From JAHFTY01 sp964584785 (GTDB lineage: Bacteria; Acidobacteriota; Terriglobia; 20CM-2-55-15), in assembly GCA_964584785.1 (NCBI GenBank), contig CAZPBY010000038.1:11275-75274 (forward strand): a stretch of DNA of 64,000 bases. The letters are read 5' to 3'. The notes beneath the pieces are model-generated. The model saw only the letters and a list, made by a program, of their open reading frames with translations. It had not been told where the DNA came from and did no database searches. The translations under genes and the position numbers were made by a program. Shown piece after piece: positions 1-8,748 of the stretch. Numbering within the stretch: position 1 is the stretch's first letter; each line of letters opens with the position of its first letter.

Positions 1-663
1 GATGAGCGGGCCGGTCAGGCGATCCACCTCCTCGATCGTGAACCCGAACTCCTGCATCAGAGCGATCGTGCGAAGCGCGGCATAGAGGCCAATGCGATTG
101 GCAATGAAGTTGGGCGTGTCGTTCGCTCGTACGATGCCTTTTCCGAGCATCACGGTGGCGAAGTGCTCGAAGTCGCGCAACGCGACAGGGTCGGTATCGG
201 GAGTCGCGATGACCTCGAGCAGTTTCATGTATCGCGGCGGATTGAAGAAGTGCGTGCCGAACCAGTGCCGCCGAAAATCCTCCGAACGGTCCTTCGCCAG
301 ACCGGCGACGCTGAGGCCTGAGGTATTCGTCGTCATGAATGACCCGGGCTTTCGTACGGCGTCAACACGTTCGAGCAGCGATCTCTTGATCGACGCATCC
401 TCGACCACCGCTTCGATCGTCCAGTCGGAGTCCGCAAGCATCGATAGCTGGCCGTCGAATGTGCCCGTCTCGATTTGACGGATGAGTTCGGGAACGAAGA
501 GCGGCGCCGGTGACGCCTTCTCGAGCCCGCGCAAACCGCGATCCGCAAGCTCTTTCGTCACGTCGAGCAGCAGCACCGGGAATCCGCTGTTCGCCAGATG
601 CGCCGCGATTTGCGCGCCCATGGTGCCCGCTCCGAGCACTGCTGTTTTTCGAATGATCCTCAT
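1..663 (-). CDS. 3-hydroxyacyl-CoA dehydrogenase, N-terminal part (gene runs off the window)
   Basis: The reverse strand is open from an ATG at 663 to the window edge, giving 221 codons without a stop. The first residues hold a Rossmann nucleotide-binding loop, AVLGAGTMGAQIAAHLAN (about residues 8-25), typical of NAD-dependent 3-hydroxyacyl-CoA dehydrogenases. Further on come the family-typical stretches TTNTSGLSVAGLA and HWFGTHFFNPPRYMKLLEV, with the catalytic His region, then NFIANRIGLY. The enzyme should oxidise L-3-hydroxyacyl-CoA to 3-ketoacyl-CoA in beta-oxidation. The C-terminal part is outside the window, so I cannot say whether it is a stand-alone dehydrogenase or a FadB/FadJ-like fusion with enoyl-CoA hydratase. 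No clear Shine-Dalgarno sequence precedes the start. The gene is divergent from the TPR gene at 771. Confidence 0.93.
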   Translation of the reverse strand, partial: MRIIRKTAVLGAGTMGAQIAAHLANSGFPVLLLDVTKELADRGLRGLEKASPAPLFVPELIRQIETGTFDGQLSMLADSDWTIEAVVEDASIKRSLLERVDAVRKPGSFMTTNTSGLSVAGLAKDRSEDFRRHWFGTHFFNPPRYMKLLEVIATPDTDPVALRDFEHFATVMLGKGIVRANDTPNFIANRIGLYAALRTIALMQEFGFTIEEVDRLTGPLI

Positions 664-770
664 AAATGCCGTTCGTCGCCCATTTTTTGTAGTTCGTCCG
701 ATGCCGGTTTGCGTGAAGTCAGGCGGTCCCTAAAGTTAGATCATCACATATTTGAGGAGGGATAGAAGAA

Positions 771-1604
771 ATGACGAAATGGTTTTGGGTTTTTTTGCTG
801 CCGCTGACGCTGGCCGTGGTGACTTCAACCGCTACCACTCAGGACGCGAATTCGCTGGCGATCAAGGGCCACTCGACCTTTGTCGAAGTCCTCGGAGGCG
901 ATGAAGCGAAACTCGGCGACGCGATCAAGCTGATGGAGGAGGCGCGGGAGCTGGACCCGGCAAACACGTCGAACCTCTATAACCTCGGCCGGGTCTACTT
1001 CTATGACTCGGTGACGAAGGGAAACAGGGAATCGGCCGTCAAAGCCGAGCGCATCATCGCGAAGCTACAGGAACTCAAGCCGGCCGACACACGAGCGTTG
1101 TCCTTCCACGGGTCGGTGCTGACGTTCCTCAGTGGCGGATCGGATATCGGCATGTTCATGAAAGGCGCCCAGGAAATGAAGTCGGCAATCGAGAAGGATC
1201 CGAAGAATATCAACAACCGTATCGTGCTGGCGCTGACGTCCACGAATTTCCCCCCGCAGGCGCTGGCCGCCATGGGGAACTACGACAATCTCCAGGACCT
1301 GGAATTCGTTCGAGACGCCTTCAACGGCCAGAACTTTTATTACGCTCCGCATGCGGACGTGATGATGAAGGCGTTTGTCGGGGAAGCGTATCGCCGGAAG
1401 GGCGACCTGGCGAAGGCCCGCGAAAATTACTCTGCCGCCCTGGCGGTGGCGCAGCCCACGAAGGCAGGGGACAAGGCCGGGCGGGAAATCATCGATGCCG
1501 CGATTCGGCTGAGTATGAATGGCGGAGAGAAGCCGCTTGCGAGCGGGGCTTTGTCCGGGTGTCATTCATGTCATCTGAATGCACCGGAGAAGCTGCTGCG
1601 ATAG
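771..1604 (+). CDS. secreted TPR-repeat protein with C-terminal CxxCH haem motif
   Basis: This 277-residue protein starts at an ATG preceded by GAGGAGGG. Residues 1-23 form a signal peptide (hydrophobic FWVFLLPLTLAVVTSTATT), so it is exported. The body has tetratricopeptide-like helices, for example around ELDPANTSNLYNLGRVYFYD and the segment from KGDLAKARENYSAALAVA. The very end carries CHSCH (residues 264-268), the class c haem attachment motif, only nine residues from the C-terminus. The TPR domain suggests a protein-binding role and the haem motif a periplasmic redox role. Whether haem is really attached cannot be told from sequence. A 16-bp perfect inverted repeat follows the gene. The LytS-like kinase starts 90 bp downstream. 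Confidence 0.85.
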   Translation: MTKWFWVFLLPLTLAVVTSTATTQDANSLAIKGHSTFVEVLGGDEAKLGDAIKLMEEARELDPANTSNLYNLGRVYFYDSVTKGNRESAVKAERIIAKLQELKPADTRALSFHGSVLTFLSGGSDIGMFMKGAQEMKSAIEKDPKNINNRIVLALTSTNFPPQALAAMGNYDNLQDLEFVRDAFNGQNFYYAPHADVMMKAFVGEAYRRKGDLAKARENYSAALAVAQPTKAGDKAGREIIDAAIRLSMNGGEKPLASGALSGCHSCHLNAPEKLLR

Positions 1605-1641
1605 AATCGCGCGAGAAGACCATTGCAATTGGGGATTGAAG

Positions 1642-1684
1642 TTTGTGCATTGAAAATCGGCAATGAGAATTTTCAATGCACAAA
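1642..1684 (+). terminator. perfect 16-bp inverted repeat followed by T-run; probable terminator
   Basis: The arms 1642-1657 (TTTGTGCATTGAAAAT) and 1669-1684 (ATTTTCAATGCACAAA) are exact reverse complements around an 11-base loop. The right arm runs into TTTTTT at 1685-1690. The stem is AT-rich, so its strength as an intrinsic terminator is uncertain. It lies 37 bp after the TPR stop and ends 10 bp before the kinase ATG at 1695, so it could instead be an operator or an mRNA structure affecting kinase translation. Confidence 0.6.
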
Positions 1685-1694
1685 TTTTTTCTGT

Positions 1695-3527
1695 ATGACG
1701 CTGCATCAGGCACATCTCATTGCCTTCGCCGCGGGCTCCGTCATTCACGGCGTCCAGTCTATCCTTGTCTTAAAACTGAGAGGCCAGCGGACGATACCGG
1801 GACGGGAAGTCCAGGAGGGAATCGCGATTTGCGGGCTGGCGTTCTTCTGGCAGTTCGGCAATCTCTGGCGCGAACTGGCGTTGACTTTCCACTATTCGAA
1901 TGGTTCCGCACTCTATGAGATCGGCAACGTCACGCGTGCGACCGTGCTGCTGGGCTTTCCGCTGCTCTTCAGTTACACCATCGCGAGCATTCCCAGCGAG
2001 TCCAGAATCGCGCGCGCTCTCATCAAAACCGGAGGGTGGCTGCGGTATCCGTTGATGGCATTTCTCGCGATCTCCCTGGTTTCGATAGCGGCGATTTATG
2101 TCAAGCGCGTACCGCCGATCGATCCTGACAACGCCGAACTGGCCACTCTCAACATCATGCTCTTCTATTTCATGCTGTTCGTCGCGGTCGGCTGGATCAA
2201 TACGAGACTCGCCGCCGCTTTAGGGAGACGCCGCGCGACGCGTGCGAACCGCGCCGGGACGATCGCCGCGGTTGTGGCCTTTGGCGCATTTGTCCTGATG
2301 CTGACGGGAGGAATCAGCCGCAATCGCGGATGGATCGATCTGGCCGCGATGATGACGTCCGTTCCATTCACGGTTTCGGCGGCGTACCGCTACTACCAGT
2401 TTCCGTTCATGGATGGTTTTCTGCGCGACGTGATCACCGGCACCGTGATGTTGACCATCTTTTGCGCGGGTCTCAGCTTGGGTTTCAGATCTTCGGACAT
2501 GCTGCCTTTGTGGACGGCGACGCTTGCGTTGTCCTTGGCGTTTGCGAAAGCTCCGATTTCCAGATGGGTGGATCGTCGTTTTCTGGGATACACCGAGTCC
2601 GTTGAAGAACAGGAAGAGCGAATCGCCAATGCCATCCGCGGGCTCAGCCAGCTATCCGAGTTCGGGGCGCGGGTGTCCGAGATTTTGAGGAACGAACTCG
2701 AAGCGGACTGGGTTTCGATCGACGAACAGCCCAGGCCCGACGTGGTGTCCGAGTTTCCGATTCCCGGCTCGCCTTCGATGCGGCTTTCGCTCGGACCGAG
2801 ACGAGGCGCGCGATCGTATATGAGCCGCCAGCTTCAGTTGGCAAGGCGAGCGGTCTTCGAGCTGACCGCGCAACGCCATCTTCTGCGCGAACACGAGCTG
2901 CGCGAAAGTACGGCGCGCGCGCAGATGCAGGCGCTGCAGGCCCAGATCAATCCTCATTTTTTATTCAACACGTTGAACGTGCTGGCGAACCTCATCCATA
3001 CGAATCCGGAGAAGGCGGAGCACGTCACCGAGGACCTCGCCGAGATTTTTCGATATGCGCTCGAGTCGACGCAGCGGGATCGGGTTCGGCTCGATGATGA
3101 GCTGCGATTTCTCGAGGCGTACCTGGAAATCGAACGAACACGATTCGAGAATCGACTGTCGTACAGCTTCGATATTCAACCCTCACTTCGATCGCTGCGC
3201 ATTCCTCCGATGATTCTGCAGCCGCTGGTCGAGAATGCGGTTCGTCACGGAATCAGTCCAAAACGTGAAGGCGGCAATGTGCGCATCATTGCGAGCTCGG
3301 TCGCGGAACGAGTGATCGTCAGCATCGAGGACACCGGCGCGGGGATCGGAAGCCCGTCCGCCGGAAGCGATAAAACCCACCGCGGCAGCGGAATCGGCCT
3401 CGCGAATGTGCGCCAGCGACTGGCGCACGTTTACGGAGACACGGCCACGATTGAGCTCGAATCGCTCTCGGCCGGCGGAACCCGCGCGGTCCTCAGACTT
3501 CCGCAGCACGCCGGAGTGCCCGCGTGA
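1695..3527 (+). CDS. LytS/YehU-type sensor histidine kinase
   Basis: I start this 610-residue protein at ATG 1695. An upstream TTG at 1623 would place the inverted repeat inside the coding region and adds residues with no family likeness. The first half has about eight hydrophobic segments (for example AVVAFGAFVLMLTGG and VMLTIFCAGLSLGF), giving a polytopic membrane sensor. The second half is a His_kinase domain with the LytS-type H-box QAQINPHFLFNTLNVLANL and the phospho-acceptor His at residue 421. It is followed by an HATPase_c domain with an N-box (LQPLVENAVRHGI) and G-boxes (DTGAGIG, GSGIGLANVRQRL). The stop overlaps the start of the LytTR regulator (GTGA), so the two form a cognate pair. 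The signal sensed is unknown. Confidence 0.92.
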   Translation: MTLHQAHLIAFAAGSVIHGVQSILVLKLRGQRTIPGREVQEGIAICGLAFFWQFGNLWRELALTFHYSNGSALYEIGNVTRATVLLGFPLLFSYTIASIPSESRIARALIKTGGWLRYPLMAFLAISLVSIAAIYVKRVPPIDPDNAELATLNIMLFYFMLFVAVGWINTRLAAALGRRRATRANRAGTIAAVVAFGAFVLMLTGGISRNRGWIDLAAMMTSVPFTVSAAYRYYQFPFMDGFLRDVITGTVMLTIFCAGLSLGFRSSDMLPLWTATLALSLAFAKAPISRWVDRRFLGYTESVEEQEERIANAIRGLSQLSEFGARVSEILRNELEADWVSIDEQPRPDVVSEFPIPGSPSMRLSLGPRRGARSYMSRQLQLARRAVFELTAQRHLLREHELRESTARAQMQALQAQINPHFLFNTLNVLANLIHTNPEKAEHVTEDLAEIFRYALESTQRDRVRLDDELRFLEAYLEIERTRFENRLSYSFDIQPSLRSLRIPPMILQPLVENAVRHGISPKREGGNVRIIASSVAERVIVSIEDTGAGIGSPSAGSDKTHRGSGIGLANVRQRLAHVYGDTATIELESLSAGGTRAVLRLPQHAGVPA

Positions 3528-4261
3528 AGCGCCGGGCATTGGTGGTCGACGACGAACGAGAAGCGCGCCGGCGCCTGATTCGCTTGCTCGGCGAGCATGC
3601 GGATCGAATCGAAGTCGCCGGTGAGGCCGAAGATGGTGCATACGCTGTCGAGCAGATCGAAAAGCTCGAACCCGACATCGTCTTTCTCGACATCGAGATG
3701 CCCGGCCTGGACGGATTCGGCGTGCTCGATTCACTCAGCGAGGACGACTGGCCCACCGTCATTTTCACAACCGCCTATGGACACTACGCGACGCGCGCTT
3801 TCGATGTGCATGCGCTCGATTATCTGTTGAAGCCGATCAACCGGAAACGTCTCGCGGAATGCCTCGAGCGGATCGACCAGACAAGCGCGCCGGCCCATCG
3901 CAAGCAACTGGAGGGCGCGCGTCGTGACGGCCGCCGCCTCGATCGATTGCTCGCGCGTTCGGGTCAGAAGATGATCGTGATCCAGGTGATGGATGTGATC
4001 GCGTTCGAGTCGGAGGACCGGCTGGTGTTTGCGCGCACCGCTGCAGGACGGCCCGTCTTGAACATCACGATGAAGGAGCTGGAGGATCGTCTCGATCCCG
4101 CGGTTTTCTGCCGCGTCCACAAACAAGCGATCGTGCAGCTGTCTTATGCCCGGGAAATCCATTCACTCGCCGGCGGTCACTATCTGCTGCGTCTTTCCGA
4201 CGGATCCGAAGTCCAGATCGGCCGCAACTATGCTCGAGAGTTCCGGTCACGATTTGGTTGA
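3524..4261 (+). CDS. LytTR-family response regulator
   Basis: This 245-residue protein starts at a GTG that overlaps the kinase stop by four bases, which indicates translational coupling. Residues 1-120 are a receiver domain: acidic pocket VVDDE (residues 7-11), phospho-acceptor Asp56 in FLDIEMPG, Thr in FTTAYG, and Lys in LLKPI. Residues about 140-245 match a LytTR DNA-binding domain (VMDVIAFESEDRLVFAR, then FCRVHKQAIVQ, ending in EVQIGRNYAREF). It should bind DNA once phosphorylated by the adjacent LytS-type kinase. The target genes are not evident. LytTR sites are usually paired short direct repeats, and I could not assign any here. Confidence 0.94.
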   Translation: MKRRALVVDDEREARRRLIRLLGEHADRIEVAGEAEDGAYAVEQIEKLEPDIVFLDIEMPGLDGFGVLDSLSEDDWPTVIFTTAYGHYATRAFDVHALDYLLKPINRKRLAECLERIDQTSAPAHRKQLEGARRDGRRLDRLLARSGQKMIVIQVMDVIAFESEDRLVFARTAAGRPVLNITMKELEDRLDPAVFCRVHKQAIVQLSYAREIHSLAGGHYLLRLSDGSEVQIGRNYAREFRSRFG

Positions 4262-4273
4262 GAGTCGCATCAC

Positions 4274-4491
4274 GAAGCGAATTCCCCTCCTTCGTTAAGG
4301 AGGAGTGGACGCGACCACCAATAAAACGTCGCGAAGCCACCTTTGAAGGGAGCGGACGGGGTGGTTGGTTCAGCCACCGATTATCGGATGTTGAACGAAC
4401 CACCCCGTCTGCGCACCGCTGAGGATGCTGCGCGGCATTTCATTAATGTGCGCAGACACCCCTCCTTAGCCAAGGAGGGGAATTTCGCTTC
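4274..4491. repeat. about 220-bp nested palindromic intergenic element (MITE-like)
   Basis: The two halves are diverged inverted copies of each other. The left end reads AAGCGAATTCCCCTCCTT and the right end, read in reverse, AAGCGAAATTCCCCTCCTT. Each end also forms its own small hairpin (CCCTCCTT-N4-AAGGAGG). Inner arms GACGGGGTGGTTGGTTC (4355-4371) and GAACGAACCACCCCGTC (4393-4409) pair with one mismatch. The centre holds CCGATTATCGG, itself symmetric. No coding region fits. The form suggests a non-autonomous palindromic repeat or a structured intergenic RNA. The rest of the gap from 4262 to 4739 holds only a short GC-rich hairpin at 4569-4587. Confidence 0.7.
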
Positions 4492-4568
4492 TTCGACGTT
4501 TCTGTCCGAATTTCAAACTGAGACACTACCCCTTCTTGCAACATTTGCCTCGTGAGGAACCATAAAGC

Positions 4569-4587
4569 CGGCGGTCACAGACCGCCG
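4569..4587. repeat. short GC-rich hairpin (CGGCGGTC-ACA-GACCGCCG)
   Basis: An 8-bp perfect stem with a 3-base loop lies between the LytTR gene and the permease gene. No T-run follows it, so it is a poor intrinsic terminator. It looks like a short REP-type palindrome. I saw no other copy in this window. Confidence 0.5.
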
Positions 4588-4739
4588 CTACAGCAGACGT
4601 AGTACCCAGTTATCACCCTTTTTGTGCAAAAGCCGTGAGGATGTAACGAGGATGCGCCGGATTCGGCCTAAGTAAATCTTAATATCGTCTTTGACTTCCT
4701 TACGCTCCGCTGCGTATCTTGGCAGGTTGAGCCTTGTTC

Positions 4740-6971
4740 ATGTTCAAAAGGGGGTCGGGATTGCCCGGCGAGCAGCGGAATAGCGCAACCAAGGTGGTGG
4801 TTGCGAGCACCGTGATGCTCTCTTTCATTTCTTTCTGGCGAGCGTCCGCGATCGTTCTCAATGATCTCGGCTCGACCGTCTATTACGTCGGCGGCATCGG
4901 CGAGCAGGCCATTGGCCGCAGCGCTCCGTGGTTCATTCTCGGGGTCATGCTGTTCAGCTTCGCGGTGCGATCCATCTACATGGAAAGCAGCAGCATGTTT
5001 GTGCGCGGCGGTGTGTACGTGGTGGTCCGCGACGCGATGGGGCCGTCGATCGCCCGGCTTTCCGTGTCGGCGCTGCTTTTCGATTACGTTCTCACCGGAC
5101 CGATCAGCAGCGTCAGCGCCGGCCAGTACCTCGGACGGCTGATCAACGAGACGAGCGAGCTTCTGCACTTGAGCGCGCGCGTGTCACCGAATCTGTTTGC
5201 GGTCGGGTTCGCGATCCTCGTGACGATTTACTTCTGGTGGTACAACATCAAGGGTCTTCACGAGTCGAGCACGAAGGCTCTTCGGATCATGCAGATCACG
5301 ACCGTGATGATCGTGATCTTCCTCGTCTGGTGTTCCATCACGCTCGCCATTCGCGGCCCTGCCCAGATTCCGCCGCCGCCGACACCGTCGCATCTGGAGT
5401 TCACGCCGGAGAGTCTGGGCTGGTTCGAGGGGACGATCTGGCCGAGCTTCGCGTTCGTCGCGTTGACGATCGCGTTCGGGCACACGCTGCTTTCGATGAG
5501 CGGTTTCGAAACGCTCGCCCAGGTCTACCGGGAAATTGCCGCGCCGAAGCTTCGAAACCTGTACATCACCGGAAACATCGTTTGCGTCTACGCGACGGTT
5601 TCAACGGGTGTCATCACGCTGCTGGCCGCGATGATCATTCCGGACGGGACCCGGAAGCTCTATGTGGAAAATCTGCTCGGCGGCCTGGCGATGCACCTTG
5701 CCGGGCCCGAACTCGTTCGGTTGGTTTTCCACGCGTTCGTCGTGCTCGTCGGCGTCTTGATTCTTTCCGGAGCAGTCAATACGTCGATCATCGGCGCGAA
5801 CGGCGTGGTGAATCGTGTCGCGGAAGACGGCGTGTTGCCGCCATGGTTTCAACGGCCTCACCGCAAGTTCGGCACAACGTTTCGCATCATCAACATCATC
5901 ACGATTCTGCAGATCATTACCGTCGTTGCGAGCCAGGGACAGACGTATCTGCTCGGCGAAGCTTACGCGTTTGGTGTGGTGTGGAGCTTCTTTCTGAAAT
6001 CGCTCAGCGTGCTGGTGCTGCGCTATCAGCGGCACGACCAGGAATACAAGTTTCCGTTCAACATACAACTCGCCGGACGCGAAATTCCGGTCGGCCTTGG
6101 GTTGACGGCCGGTGTTCTGTTTCTCGTTGCGATCGCCAATCTCTTTTCAAAGCGCGTCGCCACGATCTCGGGCGTGTCGTTCATGATGTTTTTGTTTATC
6201 GTGTTTACGATTTCGGAGCGAACCGGTCACAAGAACAAAGGAAAAGGATTGGAGCAATTCAATCTGGATGTCCGGCCCGAAATATCCACGCAGACGATCG
6301 AGGTGCGGCCGGGTGGCATCCTGGTGGCGGTGCGCGACTACAACCGGCTGACGCATCTGCAGTCGGTGCTGCAGAAGACGAATACGCGGCGTCACGATAT
6401 TGTCGTGATGACCGTGCGAGGCGTCTCGACGGCGGGAAGCGGCGAATACGAGCTCGGACCGAATCAGTTGTTCACGGAATACGAACGGGTATTGTTCACT
6501 CGCGTCGTGTCGCTGGCCGAGAAAGAAGGGAAGACCGTCGATCTGCTTACCGTGCCCGCCGTAAATCCGTTCGACGCGATGGTGCAGACGGCGGCGACGC
6601 TCCAGGCTTCACGGTTGGTGACGGGTGTATCGGCCCGCATGGAACCCGAGGAGCTGGCTCGACGAATCGGCCGTGCGTGGGAACGGCTGCCGGAGCCGCG
6701 GCATGCGTTTTCCCTGGAGATTGTTTCGCCCGGCCGGCCGTCCATTTTCGTGAACCTCGGTCCGCATCCGCCGCGTTTGTGGCCCGAAGACATCGATCTG
6801 GTTCACGATCTCTGGCTTCGGCTGAGCGAGCGATTCGGGGCGAAGCTGCATCATCGCGATGTGGTCGGCGTCGCGTTGCGACGCATGGACCGCGAGCTTC
6901 GTTCGGCAAAATCCGGGGACGTCATAACGGATGTAACCGCCGAACTTCGGCGTCACAACGGGGATAAGTAA
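4740..6971 (+). CDS. APC-superfamily amino-acid/polyamine permease with long cytoplasmic C-terminal domain
   Basis: I use ATG 4740 (743 residues); an in-frame TTG lies two codons earlier. Residues 20-490 carry about 12 hydrophobic segments of the APC type (for example VVVASTVMLSFISFW, LVRLVFHAFVVLVGVLIL and VSFMMFLFIVFTI). The segment ILSGAVNTSIIGANGVVNRV and the following WFQRPHRKFGT loop are characteristic of amino-acid permeases. Residues about 515-740 form a soluble tail beginning RPGGILVAVRDYNRLTHL, with alternating strands and helices resembling a universal-stress-protein-like fold. That domain call is tentative. The substrate is unknown. The gene stands alone between palindromic repeats and converges on the ankyrin gene. 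Confidence 0.88.
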   Translation: MFKRGSGLPGEQRNSATKVVVASTVMLSFISFWRASAIVLNDLGSTVYYVGGIGEQAIGRSAPWFILGVMLFSFAVRSIYMESSSMFVRGGVYVVVRDAMGPSIARLSVSALLFDYVLTGPISSVSAGQYLGRLINETSELLHLSARVSPNLFAVGFAILVTIYFWWYNIKGLHESSTKALRIMQITTVMIVIFLVWCSITLAIRGPAQIPPPPTPSHLEFTPESLGWFEGTIWPSFAFVALTIAFGHTLLSMSGFETLAQVYREIAAPKLRNLYITGNIVCVYATVSTGVITLLAAMIIPDGTRKLYVENLLGGLAMHLAGPELVRLVFHAFVVLVGVLILSGAVNTSIIGANGVVNRVAEDGVLPPWFQRPHRKFGTTFRIINIITILQIITVVASQGQTYLLGEAYAFGVVWSFFLKSLSVLVLRYQRHDQEYKFPFNIQLAGREIPVGLGLTAGVLFLVAIANLFSKRVATISGVSFMMFLFIVFTISERTGHKNKGKGLEQFNLDVRPEISTQTIEVRPGGILVAVRDYNRLTHLQSVLQKTNTRRHDIVVMTVRGVSTAGSGEYELGPNQLFTEYERVLFTRVVSLAEKEGKTVDLLTVPAVNPFDAMVQTAATLQASRLVTGVSARMEPEELARRIGRAWERLPEPRHAFSLEIVSPGRPSIFVNLGPHPPRLWPEDIDLVHDLWLRLSERFGAKLHHRDVVGVALRRMDRELRSAKSGDVITDVTAELRRHNGDK

Positions 6972-6976
6972 GGAGA

Positions 6977-7235
6977 GAATCCGGCTGTTTGCATTTGACG
7001 TTGGACGCTGGACATCCCAACGTTTGAGATATTCAGAAGCTGCGTCCGAAATATCTCAAACGTCGGGATGTCCAATCTCCAACGTGATATGCAAGTAGCC
7101 GGATTCTTTTTCCGGTGATCGCGGCTTCCTGAAACAGCCCCGACCGTCTTTCCGTTCGGCCTCGAAGAGAACGTCCCGAAATCCGGTCATCTGCATATCA
7201 CGTTGGAGATGGGACATCCCGACATTTGAGATATT
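6977..7235. repeat. three copies of a 57-58 bp repeat, two in inverted array
   Basis: Copy 1 (6977-7033, plus), copy 2 (7050-7106, minus) and copy 3 (7178-7235, plus) share the core GAATCCGG-N7-GCAT-N4-ACGTTGGA-N4-GGACATCCC and end in TTTGAGATATT. Copies 1 and 2 form a long hairpin with a 16-base loop. The array sits between the convergent permease (stop 6971) and ankyrin (stop 7276) genes, so it may also end transcription from both sides. A short CCGGATTC-N2-TTTCCGG-like stem is seen near 7099-7115. No gene is present in this 300-bp gap. Confidence 0.75.
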
Positions 7236-7275
7236 TCCGGATACGTCCGAGATAGACGTCCGTTTGTCCGATGGA

Positions 7276-8739
7276 CTACTGGCTTGCTCCTAACTTCCGG
7301 AGCAATTCCTCGGCGGGTTTGGAACCGCCTTGAATCTGGCCGCCGCGGCCTCCGCGCGGAAGGGTCATCGACAGCGGCGTCTGTCCTTGCCTGTTCTTGA
7401 CGTTGACTATTGCGCCGCGATCGACGAGAAGCTGAATGACGCTGGTCATTCCGGCTCCTGCCGCAGCATGAATCGCGGCGTCGCCCGCGTCGTTGACGCC
7501 GTTCACATCGGCGCCCGCATCGGCGAGAACGCGTATCGCTTCGAATACAGCGGCTTCGGGACGCGGAATGGGCGGAGTATCGGAGTCGGGGACGCTGTAG
7601 CGAGTGAGATCGGACGGCCGCGCAAGCTTCTCGAACGCGGTTCCGGCAGCCGCGAGCAGCGGCGTTGTTCCGCCGTTTTCAATACCCAGTGTCGGATTGG
7701 CGCCGGCGTCTATCAATGCCTTCACGATGTCCACTTCCAGGTACGCCGCGGCGACAAACAGAGGTGTGGCGCCGGACATCGTGACGGGAAGAGCCCACTG
7801 CGAACCGAATCGGCGGACCGGACTTCCCTTCGTGAGTCGAGCATTGGGATTCGCGCCCTTTGCCAGAAGCGCCTTCACGGTTTCGAGATCGCCTCTCAAC
7901 GCCGCAGTGTGCAGTGCGGTGTATCCCGCGCCATTCGCGTTCGGATCGGCACCGGCTTCGAGCAGAAGCCGCGCCACCGGACCGTTTCCATTGAAGGCAG
8001 CGAGAACGAGCGCCGAATTGCCGTCTGCTTCCGTGTCTTTGGCGTTTGCTCCGGCGGCGATCAGGAGTTTCGCGGACTCGACATCGCCGCTCTGCGCCGC
8101 AAACAGCAAGGCGGTGTTTCCGCCGACGTCGATCGATACCGCCCCGTCTTTCGATGCTTTGATTCTTGGTGCGCTGGAATACACAACCGTGGCGTTTCGC
8201 ACGATGGCCTTTGCCTGGACGTCGGCACCATGTTCGAGCAGCAATTTCACGACGTCAGGATGCTTTTGTGCGGCTGCCCACATCAACGCAGTTTGCTGCC
8301 GGTCGGTTTCTTTGGCGTCGACGCGGGCTTCGTGGGCGAGAAGAGCGCGAACGGCGCCCGCGCTGCCGGTGCGGGCGGCTTCCATAAGAGGAGTCACTCC
8401 GGTTTCAGATGCGGCGTCCGGGTATGCGCCGGCTTTCAGCAGCCGTTCAACGATCGCGGCGTTACCGTTGGCGCCGGCGATATAAAGAGGCGTGATCTTG
8501 AGATCGTTGGCCGCGTTGACTTTTGCACCGGCGCCCAGCAGCAGCTCGACCATGGGAAGATCGTCGCGGTAAACCGCCCAGTGGAGAGCGGTTGCGCCGT
8601 CGCCTTCGGTGGCATTGACGTCGACACGTTTTTGAAGCAGGGAGCGGACGGCCGCCGCATCCTTCTGCTTCACCGCGTCGATCAGCGGAACATCGGAAAG
8701 CAGGCCGGCCAGCGATAACAACAGGAAGATCCCGTTCAT
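7276..8739 (-). CDS. secreted ankyrin-repeat protein
   Basis: This 487-residue protein begins with a short signal peptide (MNGIFLLLSLAGLLSDV). The rest is made of about ten to eleven ankyrin repeats of 33 residues, with the usual TALHWA, TPLYIAGANGN, VVKLLLEHGADV and TALHTAALRGD patterns. Two insertions break the register, one near residues 165-185 and one near 365-395. Ankyrin repeats bind proteins; no catalytic domain is present. It starts 9 bp after the DUF1552 gene, and no terminator is visible between them. It is therefore probably the last gene of the unit and a periplasmic partner of the DUF1592/DUF1552 proteins. Confidence 0.9.
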   Translation of the reverse strand: MNGIFLLLSLAGLLSDVPLIDAVKQKDAAAVRSLLQKRVDVNATEGDGATALHWAVYRDDLPMVELLLGAGAKVNAANDLKITPLYIAGANGNAAIVERLLKAGAYPDAASETGVTPLMEAARTGSAGAVRALLAHEARVDAKETDRQQTALMWAAAQKHPDVVKLLLEHGADVQAKAIVRNATVVYSSAPRIKASKDGAVSIDVGGNTALLFAAQSGDVESAKLLIAAGANAKDTEADGNSALVLAAFNGNGPVARLLLEAGADPNANGAGYTALHTAALRGDLETVKALLAKGANPNARLTKGSPVRRFGSQWALPVTMSGATPLFVAAAYLEVDIVKALIDAGANPTLGIENGGTTPLLAAAGTAFEKLARPSDLTRYSVPDSDTPPIPRPEAAVFEAIRVLADAGADVNGVNDAGDAAIHAAAGAGMTSVIQLLVDRGAIVNVKNRQGQTPLSMTLPRGGRGGQIQGGSKPAEELLRKLGASQ

Positions 8740-8748
8740 TCTTCGAAC

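Noticed and set aside
4561..4740. Possible tRNA or small structured RNA before the permease
   Set aside because: Only one small hairpin is present; no cloverleaf, anticodon arm or CCA end could be drawn.
4928..6967. Long (679-codon) plus-strand reading frame overlapping the permease in another frame
   Set aside because: It is Arg/His/Asp-rich without any fold or motif and lies wholly inside the permease gene, whose own frame shows clear membrane segments. High GC makes such shadows common.
7330..8718. 462-codon frame antisense to the ankyrin gene
   Set aside because: It mirrors the ankyrin codons, has no recognisable domain, and the opposite strand has textbook ankyrin repeats.
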